This document shows, one piece after another, positions 57,924 through 64,000 of a stretch of DNA of 64,000 nt. A program made the position numbers and the translations under genes. Positions within the stretch are counted from its first letter, which is position 1. The number at the start of each line of letters is the position of its first letter. The notes under the pieces were generated by a model. It made no database searches. It was not told where the DNA came from and worked only from the letters and a program-made list of their open reading frames with translations. Source of the DNA: JBBIPZ01 sp037442505 [NCBI: Deltaproteobacteria bacterium] (GTDB lineage Bacteria > CALINM01); NCBI GenBank assembly GCA_037442505.1, contig JBBIPZ010000001.1, forward strand, positions 135,281 to 199,280, written 5' to 3'.

Positions 57924-58979
57924 ATGAAGCGACTGTTTTTTCTAACCATTCTGTTTCTTTTCCTGTTTTCCTGTGCAACTAAACAGGAAGTAGTAGCGCC
58001 AAAAAAACGTTATTTCTGGCCGCCACCGCCCAACGAGCCCAGGATAGAGTTTATTGGTTTTTATTATAGCAGTAAAAACCTTCCAAAAGAAAAAAGTTTC
58101 TTAAAGGCATTTGTAGGAGATACTGAGGTTGAATATCGTTTAAGAAAACCATTGGGTATAACCTCTGATGGCGAAGGTAGAGTTGTAGTTACGGATATGA
58201 TCCCTCAGGGTGGTACGATATGGGATTTTAATAACAATACTGTTACTTTTCTCTCCGAGGAGTCCAATTTTGGGTTAACAGCAGGGGTATGTTTTGATTC
58301 AGAGCGCTTATACGTTGCAGACAGCAAATTAAACCAGATACTTGTTTATACAAGGAAGGATATAAAACCACTTTATACCATCGGTACAGACGAGTTAGAC
58401 TCGCCAAGCGGAATAGCTGTCAATGAGGCGCTTAAGCGTTTATATGTAGTTGAAACAAAAGGTTTCAGAGTTTCTGTATATGATACAGAAACAAGAAAAA
58501 AGTTGTTTTCATTTGGCAAGGCTGGCGATAAAGAAGGAGAGTTTAATAGACCATGGGGAATTGCCATAGACAAAAACGGTGATGTTTACATAGCGGATGG
58601 ACTGAATGCGAGGGTTCAAATATTTGATAAAGACGGCAAGTTTATCACGATGTTTGGCAAAAGAGGCGACAAACCGGGAGGTTTTTCTCAGGTAAAAGGC
58701 ATAGGTGTGGATTCAGATGGTAATATTTACGTCGTAGACCCGCTTAAGGCGATTCAGATATTTAACAGAAATGGCGATCTACTTGGGTTGTTAGGTGCGC
58801 CAGGGACAAAAGGCATTGGTGCCATGAATCTTCCTATGGGGCTATATATTGATAAAAACGACAGGATTTATGTAGCGGATCAGCTAAACAGGGCGTTTCA
58901 CGTCTATCAGTATATGAACGAAGAGTATAAAAGAAAGAATCCTGTTGATATCCAGTCGGAGTCAGGCAATAAACGCTAA
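57924..58979 (+). CDS. NHL-repeat β-propeller lipoprotein
   Basis: 351 residues. Lipobox LFLFSC with Cys at about 17, so it is anchored in a membrane, probably the outer one. From about residue 70 to 340 there are six NHL-type blades (GITSDGEGRVVVTDM, GIAVNEALKRLYVVET, GIAIDKNGDVYIADGLNARVQIF, GIGVDSDGNIYVVDP, GLYIDKNDRIYVADQLNRAFHVY). No heme or enzyme motif. Propellers of this kind accompany cytochrome conduits and may act as assembly or docking parts. It follows the octaheme gene after 12 bp. Confidence 0.88.
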   Translation: MKRLFFLTILFLFLFSCATKQEVVAPKKRYFWPPPPNEPRIEFIGFYYSSKNLPKEKSFLKAFVGDTEVEYRLRKPLGITSDGEGRVVVTDMIPQGGTIWDFNNNTVTFLSEESNFGLTAGVCFDSERLYVADSKLNQILVYTRKDIKPLYTIGTDELDSPSGIAVNEALKRLYVVETKGFRVSVYDTETRKKLFSFGKAGDKEGEFNRPWGIAIDKNGDVYIADGLNARVQIFDKDGKFITMFGKRGDKPGGFSQVKGIGVDSDGNIYVVDPLKAIQIFNRNGDLLGLLGAPGTKGIGAMNLPMGLYIDKNDRIYVADQLNRAFHVYQYMNEEYKRKNPVDIQSESGNKR

Positions 58980-59192
58980 ATAACGTAAATATAAACGTGA
59001 AAAAGAGAAATTTACATATATTAGTGTTTACGGCGCATCAATATTATTACATAATAACTATGGCATAAAAACTGCTTAAATTAAACAGAATTAAAAAATA
59101 AAAAAAAAGCTTGACAAAAAGTATTAGATAGTGTTAATTATATGTTTAGTTTAATAATTAGCTTAAATTAAAAAAAGAGGAGGTGAAGCAAG
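58980..59192. other. gap before the nanowire-type cytochrome gene
   Basis: 213 bp, very AT-rich. No hairpin terminator was seen after the propeller gene. The second half carries the promoter of the next gene. The 5' leader of about 50 bases ends in a strong GAGGAGGTG ribosome site. Confidence 0.5.
59111..59140 (+). promoter_or_regulatory. promoter of the small tetraheme cytochrome gene
   Basis: TTGACA at 59111-59116. An extended -10 with TG at 59132-59133 and TAATTA at 59135-59140 gives an 18-bp spacer. A separate promoter here allows the subunit gene to be made in excess over the upstream genes. Confidence 0.6.
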
Positions 59193-59858
59193 ATGAAAAA
59201 GTTAGCCTTAGTAGCAGTAGTAGCAGCCGTTGTTGCAATGATGGCGTTTGGTGTTTATGCAGCATCTGATATCAGAAACACAAAGCATAATCTTTCAACG
59301 TGGGGAACAGGACTTTACAAATCCGATAATTACAGCGAAGTTTGTGTGTTCTGTCATACACCTCACGCAGCAGGTAGCTGGCCATTATGGAACAGGAATA
59401 TGACAGGTGTTTCAGGTTTTACAACTTATTCAAGTATTAAATTTGACGTCACTGCAACTGACATCGACGATACTTCTAAGTTGTGTTTCAGCTGTCATTT
59501 GGCAACAACAACGGTGAAAAATAATCTAAACAATCCTTCTAACTTAAAGAACAACGCTCAGCCCACATTCAGCTTTAATGGTATCAGATCGACAGCAGCT
59601 ATAGGCACAAATCTTAGGGATGATCATCCAGTAGCATTTAACTACAATACCGCACAGGGAAATACTAACTATGAGCTGAATTCATATGCAAATGTTACAA
59701 ATGTGCTTGGAACAGATGCCTTTACTGGTGGTGATATGACCTGTGCTTCATGTCATGACGTTCATGGTAAACTTGATGCAAGTAATAATGTAATTCCTGT
59801 TCTTCTTAGAAGAAGCAACGCTTCAAGTATGCTTTGCTTAACATGTCACTTGAAGTAG
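59193..59858 (+). CDS. small tetraheme cytochrome c, candidate nanowire subunit
   Basis: 221 residues with a signal peptide (ends FGVYA, about 23). Four CxxCH: CVFCH, CFSCH, CASCH and CLTCH, the last almost at the C-terminus. The mature protein has exactly eight His (NTKH, CHTPH, CH, DDHP, CHDVH, CH): four proximal and four possible distal ligands, none spare. The size, heme number, FCHTPHAAGSWPLWNR, DDHPVAF and CASCHDVHG segments resemble OmcE-like extracellular cytochrome filament subunits; this is a family-level inference, not proof. The mature part is rich in Asn, Thr and Ser, fitting a secreted filament. It has its own promoter, a strong ribosome site and a terminator. Confidence 0.85.
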   Translation: MKKLALVAVVAAVVAMMAFGVYAASDIRNTKHNLSTWGTGLYKSDNYSEVCVFCHTPHAAGSWPLWNRNMTGVSGFTTYSSIKFDVTATDIDDTSKLCFSCHLATTTVKNNLNNPSNLKNNAQPTFSFNGIRSTAAIGTNLRDDHPVAFNYNTAQGNTNYELNSYANVTNVLGTDAFTGGDMTCASCHDVHGKLDASNNVIPVLLRRSNASSMLCLTCHLK

Positions 59859-59879
59859 TTTTTGTTTTTTAAATGTTTC

Positions 59880-59906
59880 AGGGTGGGTTTATCCCACCCT
59901 TTTTTT
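59880..59906 (+). terminator. intrinsic terminator after the small tetraheme cytochrome
   Basis: AGGGTGGG (59880-59887) pairs with CCCACCCT (59893-59900), loop TTTAT, followed by TTTTTT: a textbook terminator. It ends 2 bp before the ATG of the barrel gene, so that gene depends on read-through. Confidence 0.9.
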
Positions 59907-59908
59907 GT

Positions 59909-62317
59909 ATGGAAAAGAGGATTTTGTTTTTTTATGTATTGTTAATATCTCTTCTGCCATCAGTTTCTTACGCCCTTGGTGGCGGACTGTCGGCAACGGC
60001 TTCTTATACCTACGAACAAAAAAACACAAACTATAACTTAACAGGCATAGAACAGAAAGAGTCTTACTTTGTCCAACGTTATGACCTGGGTTACAAAAAA
60101 GAAATTCCGCTTGTAGAAGGCACCTTAGGTGTTTTTACTGCGGAGATAAATGCAGGTCTTGATGTAATAAGAAAAACTATAGAGGATAACCAGTTATTAA
60201 ACGAGAAACACAATGTAGATGCCTTTAGAAACGAATGGAAGTTTGACTTAATCTTAGCGCCTGCAAAATTCCCCCTGTATTTTGAGGCAGTCACAGAAAG
60301 ACACAGGTCTGCTTATATCGATACTAATTACAACGTTACTAATGCAACCTATACGACAAACGAAATAAAGTTTAAGTATGTTATGCCAAAATATTTCTAC
60401 CTGTTTGACCCTCGATTCAAAGGCAATGGCAACGGCAATGGTAATGGTTGGAGTGGTAATGGTAACGGGTTAGGTAATGGCAACGGATTGGGCAACGGAA
60501 ACGGCATCTTTCTGGGTAACGGTAATGGTAATGGATTATTTGGTAACGGTAATGGTGGCTTTTTTAGCGGCAATGGAAACGGTAACGGTAATGGTAATGG
60601 CAATGGAAACGGTAACGGTAGATTCAGGCAAAGGATTGGTCCGTTGGTACCTTATGCATACCTTTTTAACTGGCGAAACTATAAGGTAGAGACCGAAGGT
60701 TACATACAAAATCAAAAAAGCGATTATCTAACATTCAACCTGGGTTTTTTAAAGTTCTGGCTTAACTCAAGTTACGATAATGTAAAAGATAACAGCAGAA
60801 ACGAGAAAATTTATTTAGAGCTTGGACAACGAAAATATGATGGCACACTGTTATGGACACTCGTTAGCAACTGGGTAAAGGCTGCAAGCTATTTTAGTTA
60901 CACCGAAGAGGCTACTAATGGTGACATTGCTTCGCAGACTTATGAAGGCAACTTTGTTTTTAACACCTTTAGAACTTACTGGGATTCCAATCTCCCCGCA
61001 CAGCTTCAGTTAAAAAAAACTTCCAGTTATGATAATCTAATTGTAAAACTACCATGGAGCTTTTATGGTACAACATCCCAAATGAACTCTTTTGGTGGCA
61101 GTGTCAATTACGAAGGCAATAAAGTCTGGTATGACACCACCGCATCAGACACCCTTACAAATAAGCTTGCCAATAATTTTGCTATTAGTTTTAGAAAGCA
61201 AAACTGGGACATAAACTCACGTCACGACATGATTATTTATCAAGATGATGTGACTAACTCTAAAGATTATGTTACTTTTAATTATAGTATATCTGGAAAA
61301 TACAGCAATATTGATGTTAAGTATGCTCAACAGGCAGGTTATGAGCTTACATTATATAAATACCTGGAAGGTGATACAGAGAAGATGAAACAGGTTCATA
61401 CAGGTAGGTATGGTGTTTCTGGTCCTATCGTAGACAAACTTTCTTTTTCAATTTCTGAATCACTTTCGTATTATGATGAAGGTAAAATTCCTGTAAGTAG
61501 TGAAAACTACATTTCACAAAATAGGGTTGTGGATACCCAGCTGGAGCCAGAATCTAAAAGTATAAGAAATAACGTTTCTGCATCATTGACTTACAATCCT
61601 ATGGAAAATCTTTATATGGTTCTGGCAGGAACAAAAGATGATATATTTTATTCTACCGGAACAGACTCAAAATACACTATCAAAGCAGCCTTTAACTACG
61701 CAGCCTTAGAAAGAAAGTTAATCGTTAATGGTGACACAAATTATTCTAAAATGATAAGGCAGGACTACAGTGATGAAAAATCGTCCTTATCGTCATTACG
61801 CGTTTCTTACACGCCACTGTATAATCTTAGAACTGTAACTTTTGCATCATATGAAAAAACAGAAGTATTTGATGTAAGCGATGCCGTTACAGAAAGAAAA
61901 AGCTTTGCTGAAGAGATTAGTTACGCATATTATACGACATCCCATAATCTTCAAGCGCAAAGAAAATTATTTGATATAACGGCAAGCGCAAAATACGATG
62001 AATACAACAGAGTTGACGATACCATTTTAACAGGTCTTTATCGTGGTAGCGGTGACAACACAACAAAAAAACTGATTTCTGTTGGGGGGACTATTTCAGC
62101 TTATCCATATCGTTTCCTATCGTTGTCCAGTAGTATAAAAAATGACACGTTTAAAGAAGAGAACGGTAACAAGGCTGAAAACTGGAGTTACAGTATAAAT
62201 TGTGGACTAAATTTTCCATTATTGAGCGTAAGCACCAGTTATTCTCTAACAAAAAACCGTATAGATGCCAACGAGGATGTTAAAACATTTAGAATCAATT
62301 TGACTAAACGATTTTGA
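59909..62317 (+). CDS. large outer-membrane β-barrel with Gly-Asn repeat insert
   Basis: 802 residues from the ATG at 59909; a longer reading that starts at 59873 runs through the terminator hairpin and is rejected because a signal peptide (KRILFFYVLLISLLPSVSYA) begins here. The mature protein alternates polar and hydrophobic residues and ends FRINLTKRF, the C-terminal Phe of outer-membrane barrels. Residues 172-237 (60422-60619) are almost pure Gly-Asn repeats broken by single W, L, F or IF residues. By size it could form a 20-plus-strand pore that holds or secretes a cytochrome, as in porin-cytochrome conduits. No ribosome site precedes the start. Confidence 0.82.
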   Translation: MEKRILFFYVLLISLLPSVSYALGGGLSATASYTYEQKNTNYNLTGIEQKESYFVQRYDLGYKKEIPLVEGTLGVFTAEINAGLDVIRKTIEDNQLLNEKHNVDAFRNEWKFDLILAPAKFPLYFEAVTERHRSAYIDTNYNVTNATYTTNEIKFKYVMPKYFYLFDPRFKGNGNGNGNGWSGNGNGLGNGNGLGNGNGIFLGNGNGNGLFGNGNGGFFSGNGNGNGNGNGNGNGNGRFRQRIGPLVPYAYLFNWRNYKVETEGYIQNQKSDYLTFNLGFLKFWLNSSYDNVKDNSRNEKIYLELGQRKYDGTLLWTLVSNWVKAASYFSYTEEATNGDIASQTYEGNFVFNTFRTYWDSNLPAQLQLKKTSSYDNLIVKLPWSFYGTTSQMNSFGGSVNYEGNKVWYDTTASDTLTNKLANNFAISFRKQNWDINSRHDMIIYQDDVTNSKDYVTFNYSISGKYSNIDVKYAQQAGYELTLYKYLEGDTEKMKQVHTGRYGVSGPIVDKLSFSISESLSYYDEGKIPVSSENYISQNRVVDTQLEPESKSIRNNVSASLTYNPMENLYMVLAGTKDDIFYSTGTDSKYTIKAAFNYAALERKLIVNGDTNYSKMIRQDYSDEKSSLSSLRVSYTPLYNLRTVTFASYEKTEVFDVSDAVTERKSFAEEISYAYYTTSHNLQAQRKLFDITASAKYDEYNRVDDTILTGLYRGSGDNTTKKLISVGGTISAYPYRFLSLSSSIKNDTFKEENGNKAENWSYSINCGLNFPLLSVSTSYSLTKNRIDANEDVKTFRINLTKRF
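60422..60619 (+). repeat. Gly-Asn coding repeat inside the barrel gene
   Basis: About 66 codons of GGN-AAY repeats. Both GGC, GGT and GGA and both AAT and AAC are used in irregular order, so the protein sequence rather than pure DNA slippage seems to be kept, although copy number could still vary between strains. Confidence 0.9.
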
Positions 62318-62342
62318 CTTTTTTTCTTGCCTAATTTAAAAT
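62314..62342 (+). promoter_or_regulatory. promoter of the DUF2723 gene
   Basis: TTGACT (62314-62319), 17 bp, TAAAAT (62337-62342). It overlaps the barrel stop codon. The ATG at 62349 lies 6 bp after the -10, so the message would start at or very near the ATG. Confidence 0.6.
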
Positions 62343-62348
62343 CAACTA

Positions 62349-63959
62349 ATGCCTTTTTTAGTCTTTGCTGTTATCAGTATCTTTTTGACAGTACCATTTG
62401 AAACTTTTGGTGACGGGACAGAGTTTGCTATAAGCAGTACAGTTTTTGGCATATCACATCCGCCTTCATATCCATTTTTTATTTTGTTTTCCAAACTTTT
62501 TTATTGGCTTCCTCTTGGCAATATTGCGTTCAGGACCAACCTTTTCTCCGCATTAACGGCTGCGGTTGCAGTTTATCTTATTTATAACTTTTTTGCAGAC
62601 AAATTAATTGATAAAGTCTTTCTTGCACTAATAACATTTTTTAGCCATACCTTTTTGATAAACGCTGTTACTGGAGAGGTGTATGCGTTAAATCTACTGT
62701 TTTTTGTGTCAATATTATTTTTGCTTGAAAACATAGCCGATAAACGCAACATTTATTTAGCTGCATTTTTGTTAGGGGTAGGGAGCGGAAACCACCATAC
62801 AATCTTGTTTTTGCTAATATATCTGGCATACAGGCTACTTAAAAAGGATGCCGATATTTTGATGCGTGATGTTATATTAGCCGCAACACTTTTTATATCT
62901 GGCTTTTCTTGTTACCTTTATCTGCCTATAAGGGCGGTAAATAAACCAATCTGGAACTGGGGTAATCCATACAACCTTGAGTTGTTTTTAAATAGTTTTT
63001 TTAGACATGACTTCCAATCACAAGGATTGCTTAGAGATAGCATGACGTTTTTAAGTCAGGTTGTCACGTTTAACCCTGTAGCTGAGTTTGGATTAATCGG
63101 TGGGATAATTGTTTTATCTTCACTGATTTTTATCATAATCACCAGAAGAGAAAAGGCGATTATGATAGCCATACTCATTTTTCTATACTCGGTTTTTATC
63201 GTAATTTTGCTTGGAAATGACAGTTTAACGAATGCAGAACGTAAAGAAACATACCCGGTCTTTTTTATTCCTGCATATTTTTTATTGGTATACTCGGTCG
63301 TTATATCGATCAGAAATTTGAAATGTGCCTACAAATTGATAATTTACTCAGTATTGGTCATAAGTGTCTTTATAAATCAGAGAGATACTTTTAAAAAATT
63401 GTTATCTTTTGACAATCTTGCATTTGAGCACGATTTAGCAAGAGCGCAACTTGCAACTTTGCCCAAAAATAGCACATTAATCCTCATTGGTGGCGAAATG
63501 GATTTTCCGATAATTTATCAACAAAAAATAGGAAGGTTCAGAGAAGACGTTAAAACAATCAATTTAGCGATGCTTGGCAAAAAATGGAATTTTAGGGAGA
63601 GTTTAGAGGCTGGGACAACATACACCAGAGGTTATGAAGGCGAGCCAGACAGCAAAAAACAGATACTAAAGGCAGTGATTCTTTTTCAAAAAGAGTTTAA
63701 AAACAAAAGGGTATTTCTCAACGTGTTTGATAGACAGGAGCTTCCAGAGACATTACAGTATTCATTAAACGGGCTATTTTATGAAACTGAAAAAAGAGCT
63801 GACTTGACGCTTGACTATATCAGAGTTAAAAGAATTGAGGGATCTCCATTGGCATTTAAAGAACTATTATTAGCCGCTAAAGAAGCATACGAAAAGGCAG
63901 GCAATCTTAAAGAATCACAAAGTGCAAAATATTTAACAGAAAAACTAACTTCTCACTAA
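62349..63959 (+). CDS. DUF2723 membrane protein (glycosyltransferase-like)
   Basis: 536 residues. About ten membrane helices fill the first 340 residues, followed by a soluble domain of about 190 residues. The first loop has an acidic pair-like GDGTEFAISSTVFGISHPPSYPF, the DUF2723 signature; this family is related to GT-C (PMT/ArnT-like) enzymes that move sugars from lipid carriers to proteins or lipids. A conserved NHHT lies in the third loop. It is the last gene of the locus, which raises the possibility that it glycosylates the cytochrome filament or barrel. No ribosome site precedes the start. Confidence 0.83.
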   Translation: MPFLVFAVISIFLTVPFETFGDGTEFAISSTVFGISHPPSYPFFILFSKLFYWLPLGNIAFRTNLFSALTAAVAVYLIYNFFADKLIDKVFLALITFFSHTFLINAVTGEVYALNLLFFVSILFLLENIADKRNIYLAAFLLGVGSGNHHTILFLLIYLAYRLLKKDADILMRDVILAATLFISGFSCYLYLPIRAVNKPIWNWGNPYNLELFLNSFFRHDFQSQGLLRDSMTFLSQVVTFNPVAEFGLIGGIIVLSSLIFIIITRREKAIMIAILIFLYSVFIVILLGNDSLTNAERKETYPVFFIPAYFLLVYSVVISIRNLKCAYKLIIYSVLVISVFINQRDTFKKLLSFDNLAFEHDLARAQLATLPKNSTLILIGGEMDFPIIYQQKIGRFREDVKTINLAMLGKKWNFRESLEAGTTYTRGYEGEPDSKKQILKAVILFQKEFKNKRVFLNVFDRQELPETLQYSLNGLFYETEKRADLTLDYIRVKRIEGSPLAFKELLLAAKEAYEKAGNLKESQSAKYLTEKLTSH

Positions 63960-64000
63960 GCAGTATAGCCTTCATTAAGGGACAGGTCCATAATCCATTT

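Noticed and set aside
59873-59908. Longer N-terminus for the barrel gene (12 extra codons)
   Set aside because: It would read through the terminator hairpin and place a non-signal sequence in front of a good signal peptide.
60422-60619. Possible CRISPR or tandem DNA repeat
   Set aside because: The unit is a short coding dipeptide with variable codons and no spacers; it is not a CRISPR array.
60397-60689. Pro-Leu and Met-Val-Thr repeat frames on both strands across the Gly-Asn block
   Set aside because: They are out-of-frame readings of the Gly-Asn codons. The barrel frame continues through with a signal peptide and a barrel C-terminus.

Overview
The window is a densely packed, low-GC chromosome segment from a Gram-negative anaerobe. 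The diderm envelope is shown by an outer-membrane β-barrel ending in Phe, lipoproteins, a PpiD-type foldase and NlpC/P60 and LysM envelope proteins. Anaerobic, redox-based metabolism is shown by a class II (B12-dependent) ribonucleotide reductase, rubredoxin/ferredoxin-type small proteins, a menaquinone methyltransferase, System II (ResB/CcsA) cytochrome c maturation and a large set of multiheme cytochromes. No flagellar genes, tRNA, rRNA, CRISPR array, prophage or intact insertion sequence were seen. The mix fits Deferribacterota or a similar metal/sulfur-respiring lineage, but no 16S marker is present, so this is an inference.

Layout. 1-2906: the 3' part of rmuC, then two divergent CheW-like proteins and a receiver protein with a long acidic tail. 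3013-7577: valS-nadC-birA. 7646-9945: nrdJ behind a strong promoter that carries two sites matching the NrdR-box consensus. 9963-11399: a B12-binding radical SAM protein (minus strand). 11503-13753: cysK-metY (sulfur amino acids). 13805-19514 (minus strand): RNase G, a fused TIGR03960/DUF2344 radical SAM protein, a TIM-barrel isomerase and a K+ channel with RCK domains. 19576-22250: rsmD, a small exported protein, coaD and an aminotransferase. 22496-26162: an NlpC/P60 hydrolase, a metal-efflux permease and a secreted formylglycine-enzyme-like protein. 26257-32441: recA-pilT-recX-alaS-asparaginase. 32469-38039: bactofilin, menG/ubiE, a Zn-ribbon receiver protein, ppiD, a peptidase MA-type protein and galE.

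38100-50639 (minus strand) is a 15-gene run with gaps of at most 42 bp. It encodes a full chemosensory core (CheA, two CheW, CheR, CheB, two CheY) plus an ExeA/MshM-type AAA ATPase, a HEAT-repeat protein, a Zn-ribbon receiver protein, a GAF coiled-coil protein and a DUF4388/pseudo-receiver protein. It ends in three small iron proteins. No methyl-accepting receptor is present. With pilT nearby and no flagellar genes, an output on type IV pili or another envelope process is more likely than flagellar motility. uvrC (51012-52601) follows and lacks its C-terminal HhH domain.

52719-63959 looks like an extracellular electron-transfer locus. It holds a c3-like tetraheme cytochrome, ResB and CcsA, a cytochrome with 19 CxxCH motifs plus one CX4CH and one CX3CH, an octaheme cytochrome with an Ig-like N-terminus, an NHL-propeller lipoprotein, a small tetraheme cytochrome with exactly eight histidines, a large outer-membrane barrel carrying a Gly-Asn repeat insert, and a DUF2723 membrane glycosyltransferase-like protein. 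The best candidate for an undescribed system is this locus: the small tetraheme protein resembles extracellular cytochrome-nanowire subunits, with the neighbours as its maturation and export machinery. A dispersed repeat of about 125 bp (22295-22416 and 50688-50814) is a second unexplained element.
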